Source of the DNA: Zygnema circumcarinatum
Lineage: Eukaryota > Streptophyta > Zygnematophyceae > Zygnematales > Zygnemataceae
Assembly (NCBI GenBank): GCA_037447605.1
Contig: CM074823.1
Coordinates: 641,540-699,223, forward strand
Direction: 5' to 3'
DNA: 57,684 nucleotides
Under the pieces are notes generated by a model. That model saw nothing but the letters and a program-made list of their open reading frames with translations. It was not told the origin of the DNA and ran no database searches. Made by a program: the position numbers and the translations under genes. Shown here one piece after another: positions 39,379-51,690 of the stretch. Each line of letters begins with the position of its first letter. Positions within the stretch are counted from its first letter, which is position 1.

Positions 39379-41135
39379 ATGGCGGCCGAGTCGGTCCTCG
39401 TGGTTTTGGTGGGGGTTCCGGCCGTGGTGGCGGTGCTGAGGTGGCGGCGGCGGAGGGAGAAGTGGGAGCAGAGCGGGCCCCTATTGGAGCTGCAGCGTCG
39501 GATTGCCGAGTACTTGCCGCACATGTGGGAGTGCTCTCACTCTCTCTCTCTCTTTCTCTCTCCCCCCCTCTCTCTCGCTTTCCTCCCCTCACTCTCTCCC
39601 TCTCCCCCTCTCTCTCTTTCTCTCTCCCCCTCTTTCTCTCTCCCCCCTCTCTCATAATAACATAAGCCCTGTCACGACATCGCAACCCGACAACGTCACC
39701 ATCCACAGCGAGCCAGGCGGCGCACGCCACGTGCCGGTCACCAGTCCTGATTGTCTTGCCCGGAATCCAGTCAACCATTCAGCAGTGATCGTCGCACAGA
39801 TCTGGCGCCGCCGCAACATCGCGCTACATGCCGGAGGCCGCTGGAGCTACGGCCACGCGTCAGCCCTCAGAGTGGGGCCCACCGCACCACGAGGCACGCA
39901 GCCCTAACGAGTGAAAGGGTTCTGCCTCGTCCGCCGATGCTCTCGTGACATGACATGATGTGACGTGACGTGACTGCCTGCCCCCCTCCCCCCTCCCCTC
40001 CCTTTCTCCTTCAGGCAGATCGACCCGCAGGGCCGCACGCCAAAATGAAGATGAAAATGTTCCGACCATTTCTGACCAAAGACAGCTCACAACATTCCTT
40101 GGCATCATTTTCATCTTATCACATATCCTTGGTAGATGCTGCCCAACCAAAGGCCGCAATCGACGGTCTGCATGACGCTGCAATGCAAATGAGAAACGAA
40201 AGCCAACGACAAAACATCCATCCCTCCCCCAAGCGTGTCTTTATGCATCCCCTGTGCATGCCACTGCCATGGTGCGTCCACTCCCTTATCATGCAATGCA
40301 TGTGCAGGTCCACGCACTACTGTAGAGCCAAAATAAGTTTGACGCCTCCTCCTCTGAAGGAGCGGAGGGAGGAGAGGCGTCACGCGCCCAATAGGCATGC
40401 GACAAAAGTCGCATGCCTATTTACACTCGCTGAGGCCGCGGTCGGTCGGTGTTGTGTCGTCGCGCAGGCCCTGATCCGCCGCTTCAAGGCACGCCTGCAT
40501 GCAGAGGAGACCGTCAAGAGCAGGCGGATGAAGGAAGGTCATTCTTGAAAGAAAGGGGGAAAACGACCAGCGAAGATTTTAAGTATAATAGGAAAAGCAT
40601 CCGTTACTTGAATGCAACAAATGACCAGTCTAGGGATTGCAATAAGATAGCGTTTAGTGTCGAGGAAGAGGATTATAACGCATCTCTCGTTATAAAAAAA
40701 AACTAACTTCCCATGAGATAGCCTAATGATAACAAACCAAGTATTGACTGCAACGCAACTTTTTGGTGATCTTCAAGTTCAACGATTGTGCAGAATCGAA
40801 TCTAGTCATTCCAAAATTATCAGAAAAAAGACAGGAACAAATTTTAACATTACGCAACAGCAGCCATAGGAGAAGGCAAGGGACAAGACGAAGAGTACCA
40901 GTATCGGTAAAGGTACGAGAGGCTCAAGGAGAACGGCTCGGAGGAGGTCGCCGAGGAGGGGGCCGACGGCTGGGAGGAGGATTACGTGGAGGGGGCCTTT
41001 TTGGAGGGGGTCGAGGACGGGGAGGAGGTGGACGCGGAGAAGGGGGTGGTGAAGCTGCAGCAAATCAGGGCATTTTATGAGTTCCTGTTCATAAGTAAAG
41101 GTGGACTAACTTCTTCCATAGCTTACATATTCTAA
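39379..41135 (+). pseudogene. Small single-pass membrane protein gene, probably broken
   Basis: Best exon chain: 39379-39524, 40015-40045, 40468-40537 and 40870-41135, with phases that join (513 nt, a multiple of three). The product starts with a signal-anchor segment (ESVLVVLVGVPAVVAVL) followed by RWRRRREKW, then LLELQRRIAEYLPHM, QIDPQGRTPK, ALIRRFKARLHAEE and an acidic C-terminal part (YERLKENGSEEVAEEG, VVKLQQIRAFYEFLF). Two defects: exon 2 is followed by tgaaga where a GT donor is needed, giving an in-frame TGA (40046), and exon 4 has an in-frame TAA at 40908 between EYQYR and RYERLKENG. I do not recognise the family. It may be a recent pseudogene, or the model may be wrong near these two sites. 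CT-rich introns on the coding strand fit the other genes. Confidence 0.45.
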
Positions 41136-41621
41136 TCAAAACACGCCTGTATAAACGTTCTGGGAGGATGCAGAACGAAATGAAAACCATTCAGAATGAG
41201 CTTACTTCAAGTCTTTTCACGTGATATTCCGTCATATATGTGCCTCTCAGGCTATGCATCTCCACGGAAAGGCAGATTCCCATGTCATTTCTTGGGCTAC
41301 GCAATTTTCTCTTTAAAAAGCAGTAAAGTCAAACTAGCACGTTATCTAGCTACTGCAAATGGAGCCGAGATATGCTGTATCTTGCATGAGATTGGAATGA
41401 GTCGAGAAGATTATCGAAAGCTAAACCAATGATGTCGGAGCAGCACTCATCCTAATAAATTCTGCACCATTTTCTGAATGAGATTGCAGAGTTCACCAAG
41501 TAATACTTGCCATATGCTTCTAGAAGTTCAAGAATTGAATCTCTTCTATTGGCGGCATCACATGGATCGCATTCAGTGTGCTCTAACAGCAATGACAGGG
41601 TAGTAGTAGTTGATAGAACTG
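41136..41621. other. Gap between convergent genes
   Basis: No gene seen; AT-rich 3' flanking sequence for the plus-strand membrane gene and the minus-strand LRR gene. Confidence 0.4.
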
Positions 41622-44600
41622 CTAAAAAAAAACGAATCTATGAGTTGCAAGTTGAAGCGTACCGCGCCTAACACACGTGCCGGATGCCAGCGCATATCCC
41701 TTGTCGCATGTGCACGTGGCCGTGTCGTACCCGCACGTGCCGCGGCCCCCGCACGCTCCCTCGGGCGAACCGCTCTGGCAAAAGGCCGCGCACTCTTGCG
41801 GAGGTCTCTGCGCTTGAGGGACGCCACATTCGAGTGATGTGCCAGTGCGATAAATGCAGTTGTTGGTATAGTTGGACAAGTCGTAGACATATTCAGGGAG
41901 GCAAAAGGGTCGCCCATTTTTTGTAATGTTGATTGGCCCGGAGAAGTAGTTGCCTTGGATCCACACACGGTAAAGGTTACTGCTCGCAAGAGTTATGGAG
42001 CCTGTCAACTTGTTGTTGTCTAACCGCCTGATGACATTAAGGGTGGCGTGTTAGAGAGAGAGAGAGGAGCTTTCCAACAAAACCCGTTCAAGTCTTCTTT
42101 GAGTCACTGCCACTGGAAACATTTGCTTCTGCTCTCTGCAAAGTCTCTGACTCCGTCTTCACGACCCTACGCAACTTTCAGCCTTCAAACACTAAACCGA
42201 ATTCAGCCTGCAATCCCATGAACCCTGAACCCACTAAACCCCCATAGCTTCTAAACCCCATGACCTGTAAGTCCCTAATCCCCTCGAATTATAAGACCTA
42301 AAACCTTTAGGGGTAAACCCTAACCCTAATCCGTAAACTCTAAATACTACACTCCAGAAAATAAAGTCCAATCTCCCGCATGCATAACTGAGCGTCATTG
42401 TGCGCCAAAAAATCCTGCGCTGTGACAGAAGTGACTAAACCACAACCATGTTGAATAAAAACATGAGATAAACTCAATACTCGTGCAAGCGCGCATGTAA
42501 TGTAATAGTTTGAGAGGTACGAATGTTAATTGCCGATAATAAAAACAATTTAAACTGCAAATACAACGTTATCGATGCAGCAGTGCTCACAGTTCTCTCA
42601 GTCGGGTGAGTTTACTGATGAAGCCGGACACTCTCCCCTCCAGTTTGTTGTCGTGCAAGTACCTACAGACACAACGAAAAAAATCTCAACGGGAAGGATT
42701 AGGCTGATTTTGATCGGAACAGGATATTCGAACCAAATCAGGCATGCAACTCCACGTTCTAAAGTGCGTGAAACACAAAATGAGGAACCAAGAACTATTT
42801 ATTTTTAAGGTCTGCAGATCCCCAAAGAACTGTAGTGCATATGCATAAAAAATATAAGTCTCTTATAGTCGAATTCTCAAACACAGTCTCATAAAACGCG
42901 GTGCGAGATTAAGAAATGACTCGAATAAAAACACCAAAAAATGAAAACAACGGCGGCGGCAACGATTTGGCTCGCAGTCATGGATACGCAACATCGAAAG
43001 TTGCTGCTTTGCAAGATGCAATAAGTCACTACTCACAGTTTCAGACTAGTACAGAAAATCAAAGAGATCATACAAATTTAAGAGGGTCCCAATAGAGTTC
43101 GGGACAAAGCCCCTCCGAAGCGTGTGAATGTGAATTAGCATCCACCGATCTGCATAAAAAGCTTCACGTGGTTTGCAGGAATCGGTAAAATATGGAACTC
43201 GTGTTGAAATGATTGCTCAAATCAAAACCGCAGCTCATAGTCGCCACGTGCCAAAAACCCAATCAGATCACGTACACGCAACTGACTGTGCAGCGCTTTG
43301 GTCGAATCCTTATTTTGCTTGAAGCAATTTCCTTGCGCGAGCAAACAAGTCAACATTCAAAGCATACTTTGCAACAGTTTAAAAAGCTGCAAGCGCAGTA
43401 CCTGTTCTCAATTTCAAGGCCATCCCCTGTTGTGTAGCACTGGCCGTACGGTCGATCTGCGCACGCGGCTAGGCGGCAGATCCGGTCAAACGAAAGATTT
43501 GACATGACCCTATGATTTCGATCTTACGGTTGTATGGTTTGGATCCTGCACGTTTGGAGCGCTTTTGTCGAGAATAGAATATACTTCAACTTCAAATTTT
43601 GCTTGAAATTTAGAAGCCTGGAGGAGATGCCGACGAGGGAGGGACATGCGCTATGCACACATGCATAATGCATGCACGAGTTGGGGGGTGCGCTGGCACT
43701 TGCGGGACGCGACGTGTGTGCTGTGGATGGGACCGCCTCTGTGACGCGACGCCATTGGTTGATGCGATGGCATGCCGGCCGGGCTCTCACGCGAGGCTGG
43801 CCCCCGCCATGACTGACGTCATGCTTGCGTCGCGCAGCATCAATGCTGGCATTGGCGGAGGCAAATGAATCTGTGGCTCCTCTGTATGGCGGGAGGTTGC
43901 CGGCTGGCGGAAAGCCGCTCGCCGGCCGGTAAGGGCCGGCCGGCACCGTCAGGATGTAGAAGTTAATGGTACGGCAGCGTACGGATCAGAGAAGTGGCAC
44001 GAGGCAGAATCTGAAGCGTATCTGGCAGTGCAACGTGATTGGTTCGATGATTCTCGCCACGTCAGTGCGATCTGATACTGGGCGAGGGGCTTCCAGATTT
44101 CTTGAAACCAACCAACTACCGGTTGGCGCGTGCCTGCGTTGTTGCGATTGCGACGGGGCATGAAATGTTGGAGCCCTAGAACATGGGCCGCGTGTGGGCA
44201 TCATGCACCCATGCACGCATGCGGGACCTATGGCGGATAAACAAGATGCAACGAATAGCATTTCTATCACTGGCATTCCTCTGTCTGGGCATTCCTATCA
44301 CCTTCATTTCAGATTTATGGGGAAAAATACTTACAAGTAGTACAGAGTCGACAGGTTGCGGATAGAATCCGGGATAGACCCCGTTAGGGAATTAGTATCC
44401 AAGTATCTGCCAAAAAAAACAAATATAGGCACTGAATAAACATGCTGCCACACCCAGCATTTCTGTCACTGGCATTCTTCTATCTGGCATATGTTTCACT
44501 TTCATTTCAGATTTATGGGGAAAAATACTTACAAGTACCAAAGATTCGCAAGGTTGCCGATAGAATCCGGGATAGACCCCGTTAGGGAATTATGCTCCAA

Positions 44601-47161
44601 GTGTCTGTCAAAAATAAAATAAAGGCCCTGAATAAGCATGCTGCCACGACTAGTGTTTCTATCACTGGCATTCCTCTGTTTGGCATTTCTATCACTTTTA
44701 TTTCAGATTTATGGGGGAAAATACTTACAAGAAGTTCAGATTCCGAAGCTTGCCGATGGAGTCTGGGATAGACCCCGTTAGGGAATTATACTCCAATCGT
44801 CTGCCAAAAAATAAAAAAAGAAGGCATTGAATGAACATGCTGCCACGACTAGAATTTCTATCACTGGCATTCTGTTTGACATTTCTATCACTATCATTTC
44901 AGATTGAAGGGGAAAAATACTTACAAGGAGTACAGATTCTGAAGCTTGCCGATAGAACCCGGGATAGACCCCGTAAGGTAATTATTTTGCAAGCCTCTGC
45001 CAAAAAAAAAAAAAAAGAAGGAACTGAATAAAGATCCTGCCAAGACTAGCATTTTTTGTCACTGGCATTCCTCTGTCTGGGCATTCCTATCACTTTCATT
45101 TCAGATTTATGGGGACAAATACTTACAATGTTCGCAGATTCACAAGGTTGCCGATAGAATCCGGGATAGACCCCCTTAGGGAATTAGAAGACAAGTATCT
45201 GCCAAAAAAAAAAAAAGCACTGAATAAACATGCTGCCACGACTAGCATATCTATCACTGACATGTCTCGGTTTGGCATTTCTATCACTATTATTTCAGAG
45301 TTATGGGGAAACATACTTACAATTCACGCAGATTTGAAAGGTTGCCGATAGAATCCGGGATAACAGATAGGGAATTTCTCTGCAAGTGTCTGCCAAAAAA
45401 TAAAAAAGAAAGCAATGAATAAACATGCTGCCACGACTAGCATTTCTATCACTGGCATGCCCGTTCGGCTTTTTTATCACTTTTTTCACAATTATGGGGA
45501 AAAACACTTACAATTCACGCAGATTTGCAAGGTTGCCGATAGAATCCGGGATACCCGTTAGGGAACTATCCTCCAAGTGTCTGCCAAAAACAAAAAAAGA
45601 AGGCACTGAATAAACATGCTGCCACGACTAGCATCCCTACTACTGGCATTCCCCTGTCTGGCATTTCTATCACTTTCATTTCAGATTTATGGGGACAAAT
45701 ACTTACAATGTTTGCAGATTCACAAGGTTGCCGATAGAATCCGGGATAGACCCCGTTAGGGAATTACCCTCCATGTGTCTGCCAAAAATAAGAAAGCAGG
45801 GCACTGAATAAGCATGCTGCAACTACTAGCATTTCTATCACTGGCATTCCTCTGTCTGGCATATGTGCCACTTTCATTTCAGACTTATGGGAAAAAATAC
45901 TTACAACCGTTCCAGATTCGCAAGGTTGCCGATAGAATCCGGGAGAGACCCCGTTAGGTAATTGCGATACATTAACCTGCCAAAAAAAAAGGGGGGCTTC
46001 ACGAGTCTGGCCGATGTTGGAGGCAACAAGCATCACTCAAGTGCAATGAATGCTCGAGTGAATGCGAGGAGCGGAGTTAAGCAGAGACAATACGTCCGCG
46101 GGCGTGCACGTGACGTGACATTCTGATCACGAATAATCTTATCTTGCTCTTATCGATAAAAGCTCTATTTCAGATTCAGGTTGAGTCCGAGGGCTTTGCG
46201 CCAATTTTTTCTTTCTTTTCCTTAAGAAAACTGCGCGCCATAAGCCAGCGCTATCAGCAATTAAAACTTCTTCTCCCTCCCTGGCAGCTTGTATTTTTTC
46301 TCCACAATGTAGACGGTAGATATATATATATATATATATTTTTAAATGGATATAATTTGATTTAGGCGTGTGCCTGCGCAGCCAGCCAGGACGCGAGCAC
46401 GCACGCATTGGCAGCTCCGCTTCCCTGAAAGTTGCAGTGCTTCTACTAATTCAACATCTGAGCCCTCCCTACCACTGTGTACCCGCAAACATGCATGGAA
46501 CGCATCCTTAACGAATGGAGCCACTCACAAATATGACAACTCTGTCAGGTTACCGATGGCAGGTGAAATGGTTCCTCTAACGCCATAGTCAAATAAATCT
46601 CTGCATACGGCAGGTTAGCAGTGTGAGCGTCAGAAGAAGAAAGGGGCGCGGGCAGTAGAGGGACTGCTCCGGGCGGCCTTCTGAGGAGGCTTCTTCCCGC
46701 AGACCCTCCTTGCTATGTAACCCGCGGAGCCCTTCAAAATCCCAAGCGGTGGTCAGTCTAAGTGGCTCACATGAAAGTAACGCGCCCACTTAAGTCGCAT
46801 CTGATCCCACTCCAGGTGCTGCAGTCGCGGTTACTCCAATACCAGGAGGTGAGACGATACACGTCATAAAATTCCGCTTTGACAGCGAGAAGAGCGTCCC
46901 CTGCGCCCAAGCGCGAGCAGATGCAAGATTGGGGCCGAGGTTCGGTTCAAAAAGCACAAACAGAGGCCACGACAAGACGCGACGCGGGCAGTCCGCCTCT
47001 CCCCTTCCATAGAGGGCGGGCGGGCGGGCGGGCCGCGGCGGCTCACTGTCTCGCGGGTCAATCTTCACAGCGGCGGCTTCGCGCGGGGCGGCGGCGGCGG
47101 CGAAGAGGAGGACCGCCACCGCGAGAGAGAGAGAGAGAGACCGACACCGCGCGCGCGCCAT
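41622..47161 (-). CDS. Secreted leucine-rich-repeat protein with C-terminal EGF-like domain
   Basis: Exons in transcript order: 47161-47047, 46900-46771, 46600-46529, 45976-45905, 45778-45707, 45580-45512, 45389-45321, 45198-45127, 44996-44925, 44800-44729, 44604-44533, 44406-44335, 42662-42591 and 42027-41622. They total 1,437 nt, 478 residues, in frame to the stop. It has a signal peptide (RSLSLSLAVAVLLFAAAAA), an LRR N-cap (RDALLAVKAEFYDVYRLTSW, WSGIRCDLSGRVTF), then eleven plant-type LRRs (NSLTGSIPDSIGNLANL), one per exon, all introns in phase 2. The end is an LRR C-cap (GPINITKNGRPFCLPEYVY) and a Cys-rich EGF-like module (GACGGRGTCGYDTATCTCDKGY). No transmembrane or kinase segment is visible, so it looks secreted; a donor at 41662 (gtacgc) could lead to further exons. 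Role by analogy: extracellular recognition or wall protein. Confidence 0.87.
42028..42590 (-). other. Intron 13 of the LRR gene
   Basis: Contains degenerate CCCTAA-type repeats on the plus strand (about 42220-42345) and AT-rich sequence; nothing else seen. Confidence 0.6.
43070..43158 (-). pseudogene. Decayed LRR exon inside the LRR gene
   Basis: After tatgcag on the minus strand, the sequence encodes GFVPNSIGTLLNLYDL, clearly an LRR, but a one-base change splits it from the upstream part (ANSHSHASEGL in another frame) and no good donor follows. It is probably skipped within the long intron 44334-42663. Confidence 0.65.
43160..44334. other. Long-intron sequence, GC-rich inverted repeats
   Basis: Part of the 1.67-kb intron of the LRR gene. 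43770-43945 is rich in ccggcc/ggccgg words that can pair (gccggccggtaagggccggc near 43921). A gccacgt core occurs near 44056. No coding feature accepted. Confidence 0.45.
44335..45976 (-). repeat. Nine-unit LRR exon-plus-intron tandem array
   Basis: Nine exons of 72 bp (two of 69 bp at 45321-45389 and 45512-45580) at steps of 191-202 bp. The introns are nearly as alike as the exons: all have donor gtaagt, a shared middle (agtgatagaaatgctagtcg on the minus strand, with variants) and acceptor ttggcag or close. The repeat unit is therefore exon plus intron, about 195 bp. Confidence 0.93.
46318..46340. repeat. (TA)n in LRR intron 3
   Basis: About ten TA units inside the 552-bp intron between the first LRR exon and the array. 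Confidence 0.9.
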
Positions 47162-48260
47162 CGCGGGGAGACGGCCAAGCGCCAGACGGGACGGGAGACG
47201 AGCAGAGGGGAAGAGTAGGGGAGGGGACTGCGGTAAATGAGGGCGGCTTCCTCCGCCATGGCTTCCGGGAGGGCCACGCGGCGCGCCCTCATTCGCTGCC
47301 GGGAATTACTTCAACGGTTCATATCAGTAAAATAACCGTCACTGGGTTAGGACAAAAGTTTCCTACACCTAATCCGTACCGTATATTCGTTCGGATGGAC
47401 TTTTCGACATGTGCCTTCCTGCGATTGGCCGCATAGGCATCTAGAGGCAGTGCGAGCAACAAAATTTCCCTTGCTTTATGGTGCCCGTACTGTTCGTAGG
47501 GCATGTCGACATGGTCGTAGACTCGTAGTCGTGGCCACTACCAGCAGAATTTTGTCGCAAGTGCCAACCGACAGGCTGCCAGCTGTCAGTGTCGGCGCGG
47601 CCGGAACGCGATGGCGGAAAAAGTCGGCATCTGGACTTCTGGACTGATTGGGAACGTGATTTCTCCAGTCGTTTGACGCCACGTGGTCATAACTCGATTC
47701 GTCTGGATGCCATGCTGGCGATGCGGATGGCACGCTGTCGCGCAACCACCGACCCGCCGTCATCGCCGGTCGCAGCAAATTGCCGGCGACCGCGAGGTGG
47801 CCACGTGGCGAGCAAGGACCGCGAGGACCTCAGGGTGGACCCATGGTGTTGTTGTTGTTGAGCATGGACCTATGTTGTTGTTCAACATGAAACCTATATT
47901 GTTGTTGAACATGAACATACTGCTCCACTGTACTATTCATTAGATAGGCGCTATTGGAATGGAAATCAAAATACGTAGATGCGAGCATAACATGGGTATA
48001 ACAAAAGGGACGAAAAAAAAAAGGGGCACCCTTTTGTTAGAAACATATCGGGTCTTGTAAAAACAAAAAACGCAAAAAATAGCAGTGGTCAGACTTAAAA
48101 ATCGCCAGTATGTCCATTCGTCAGTTTTTACACCAGAACAAGTATTCCGGTGATATCACGGACCCCCCTGAGGACGAGTACTTTTGTAACTTTTGTTTTC
48201 GTATCGCTTTTCGTAAGATTTTGCTAAGTCTGACCAGTGCTAATATCGTACACAAGAGAG
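47162..48260 (-). promoter_or_regulatory. Upstream region of the LRR gene
   Basis: No gene seen. Includes a (GA)n run within exon 1 (47123-47141), GC-rich sequence near the start, and G-box or ACGT cores such as gccacgtggcgagc at about 47800. A gttgttgttgaacatg-type repeat lies at 47845-47915. Confidence 0.35.
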
Positions 48261-48267
48261 AAAGTGG

Positions 48268-48387
48268 TCGATGCAACATCTGACTTCACGGGAGGTCACC
48301 CATCCCAGTACTGTTCCGGCTCACAGGCGTTTAGTTGCGGAGTTCTGATGGGATCAAGCGAACGGGTACTAGCATAGGTATGATTGC
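48268..48387 (-). rRNA. 5S rRNA-like gene or pseudogene, single copy
   Basis: The minus strand reads as a full-length (about 120 nt) diverged 5S rRNA: atcatacc near the 5' end, gatcccatcagaactccg, then agtactgggatgggtgacct in the internal promoter region, and gttgcat near the 3' end. The A-box part is altered (aactaaacgcc where agttaagcg is usual). There is no T-run terminator directly downstream and no tandem copies. It is more likely a dispersed pseudogene or a 5S-derived element than an active unit. Confidence 0.75.
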
Positions 48388-50573
48388 TTAAATTATGTTT
48401 TGATTTATTTTATTTGTTTTTGTATTGTATTAATGAGAGAACAATTTGCATTGATCTCACGATGGCAAGGCCATCAAACGTACAGGGAGAAAATCATGGG
48501 GAACCAACAGAATTGGTCACAAAGGACATAAAAACAAGGAAAGAGCTGATAACCGGAATGCTACGCCTAGGCCCAACAACACGGCACTAGAAGCAGCCGC
48601 GAAGGATAATAAATCGCTGCAGGTCGGATCAGCCAACACGACATCCCCAAAAATACGCTTAGAACCATCCAAAGAGCAAGATCAAGGCACACGGCCGAGG
48701 TGGTATAACATGGCGAGGCCATCATCATTGTATTAATTGTTTTATAGATACCACGTTTCACTCCCAACCTCTATTTCTTCCATAGCATAGGCCATGTGTG
48801 ACTGCCTCCCATGCCTTGCCCTTGCCGATGTCGATGGGCCACGTCATGGTATCACCATTGTGAGATCAATGCCCATTTTCTCCCCTGGGCCCTGGATAAT
48901 GTCGGAACATAACACCAAACGGCTGCAATGACTTGCCACTCACTTCCTGAGGCAGCCTCAAGATCATGGCCCACTAACAACGGCACCGTTGTCTAACAAG
49001 GACAATCATCCACTTCAGTAAGCATGGCTTTGTAAAATCGACGAAGGCAGGCTGAGTTCCCAACATGCATCAACCCAAGCGGCTGGTTCTGTCTCCCCAT
49101 GTCTCAAGCGCTAAGGATGCTCTTCAGCCGTGAGGTCAGCCTGGCGCACCACTGCAGTAAACCGATTCCTACTGATTCCTACTGCAAAAGATTCAAAAGG
49201 GACCCACATGAACCAACCTTGCAAAGGACTGAAGCAAAGGCCATGCGAGACCTCCGACTGCATCCATGCTTCCTTCGATGTCTACATCCTGTCCCATCAT
49301 GCTACAAAAAACCGGAGTCAATCAGTGCTATAAATCCTGTTATTTCTCAGAGCACTGTACAAGAGAGCTTCCGAAGCCGAGATGTCGCTTATTTCGCTTC
49401 TGTTTCTACGCCTAGCGCGAGCTATATCTCGGATAAAACTGCAACAAAAAAGGGGAAAGTGATTCTGCAGGCTCAAGAGCAACGCTAAAATGATGGCCGA
49501 CACCAACATCCCTCAAGTCTCAAATGTCTCGAAGGGAATAAACGGTCACAGAATAAATTTTCCATAACAAGAAATCTGCACTTGTGGGGTTTCCTGAGCG
49601 CTCTTGACGTTGAACGACTGGTTAAAAAAGCACGCGCTATCCTTCATGCGTGGCTTCTATGCATGTCATCACATTCAGGGTCACGAACTGCCCTCCGCGT
49701 CCTGCATTTACGAAGGAATTGACAAGAACAGAAGAAAAATAAGGAAGGAGATGAAAATGCAAGCAAGCAAAAATTCCATCAGTCAACACGAAGCAACAGG
49801 TTTCAGAAAGCTGGACATCAAATGTCAAGAATCAGCACAGATACAAGCGAGGTATCACGCAGTGCAACGTAAAGCTTGTGGTGGCGTCTCCGTAGTTAGA
49901 ACCAAAGGTGCCGAAGCTTCAATGATGCAGATAGTCCTACAAGCTGACCTAAACGCCTGACGTTGTGATGATGTCATAAACAAAGGAGCAAATTGATGCA
50001 AGCACAGTATGAAGCACACTGGAAAGTAGGCACTCGGTCTCCCATGAAGAAAGAGCTGCACCTTTGACTCTATCCCAGCTGCTGCAACGGAGCTCTTCCC
50101 AATGTCTGGTGTTAAAGAACCGGCTAAATTTCCAGTCTCTAAAGTCGCTCTTCAATCGTGATCTTGTAGCCTTCGGCCTGTGCTTGACATCAACCAGAAC
50201 AAGAAAACATCCTTCCCTTGTTTAGCTGTTGGCTGAATAGCATCCACCAAGTTCACTGTTCGTTGGAAAACAATGTAAGCAGGAAAGAACAAGTCAATGC
50301 AGGAAAGCGTCAGGAGACTAAAAAGGAAAACTGATAATAACAACAGAAATCTATCCACCAGATCCTGCTTTTGATCGTGCAGCCCAGCCCTCCAGACTTA
50401 CTGGAAAATGCAAAAGGCACCGAACCTCGTATCCTTCCTGGCTAAGATACAGCAAGCATCAAAGAGCCACCATTTAAGAAAAACCAGAGAGGCAGCACGC
50501 CTTTATCCCTTCTATGCCCCTTCATTTATCTTGCGCTCCAAAAAAAACATTCTGCACCTGCTCAGTGAGCACC
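48388..50573. other. Intergenic, no accepted gene
   Basis: Contains two copies of the dispersed element also seen at 37.3, 38.0 and 54.5 kb (48447-48480 inverted, 48850-48885). Several open frames of 60-130 codons occur (for example 49099-49488), but none shows a family motif or a supported splice chain. Confidence 0.4.
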
Positions 50574-51654
50574 CTATGGCTTGCCCACAGGTCCCGCTGC
50601 AGTAGCACCAACGCTCCTGCAGAGGCCACTGCAAACCCCGCCAAGAAGGCGCAAAATGGGTTTTTGGGTGGTGGGGGGCGGGGGGGGGGGAGAAGGAGGG
50701 GAGGAGGGGGAGGGGGAGGGAGTGGAGGTGGGGGAAGGGGAGAGGTGGAGAGAGGGGAAGGGAGGGGGGGGGAGAGGGGAAGGGGAGGAGAGGGGAAGGG
50801 AGGTGGGGGAAGAGGGGAAGGGATGGGGAAGGGGAAGGGGGAGAGAGGGAGGGAAGAGGGAGGGTGGAGAGTGGGGGAAGAGGGGGAAGAGGGGAGGGAG
50901 GAGGGAGTGGAGGTGGGGGAAGGGGAGAGGTGGAGAGAGGGGAAGGGAGGTGGGGGAAGAGGGGAGGGAGGAGGGAGGAGGGAGGAGGGAGAGGGGAGGG
51001 AGGGGGTGGGGAGGGGGAAGGGGGGGGGTGGAGAGGAGGAGAGAGGGGAGGAGGGGAGAGGGGGGGGGGGGGGAAGTGTGAGGTGACTGACCTAAAGTCT
51101 GAGCCCCAGCAGCCCTTGATAGTGAGATGCTTTCGGTTGATCTGAAAGTGAGGGTTCATGCTGACAGTTCCGTTGTCCGTGTACTGCCCAACGACAACAT
51201 ATGTGCCTCCGTCTCTGCATAGATCCATGCCTTCCGTTACGGCGGCAGGGACACCTGTCGCTTCAATCACGACATCGGCCATTCTTCCCTCCGTCAGTTG
51301 TCGAACTGCTTCCACCCTCTCTGCAGGAGTGCACAGCTGCACTCAGCATGCAAAAAAGAACAGAACAAAAAGAATATGTAAGAGTTACAGGGTTTTAAAT
51401 CTTATCGGGTTTGCTTCCCATTGCTATGGAGGTGCAGCTTTGGTACATACATCACGTTGAGGAATGAAGAAGGATAAGAAAAGCTTGAGATAAAAGGAGA
51501 AGGAAAGAGAGACGAAAGTGAAGTAGACTGACCTTCTGAATGTCAACGGTTGCGTCGATGCCAAACTTGTTCACAACTTCCAGACGATGCTGAGGTGCCC
51601 CAATTACAATTACCTGCAAAAAAGAAGTGCAAGAGGGGATGGAGAGGTGGTGAG

Positions 51655-51690
<36 letters not shown>

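Noticed and set aside
40870-41092. Gly/Arg-rich (RGG-like) protein in another frame of the same exon
   Set aside because: The acidic frame joins in phase with three upstream exons and has a more normal residue mix; the Gly/Arg frame is its shadow.
46879-47436. Plus-strand open frame of 185 codons
   Set aside because: It is antisense to exons 1-2 of the LRR gene, whose signal peptide and LRR N-cap are clear on the minus strand.
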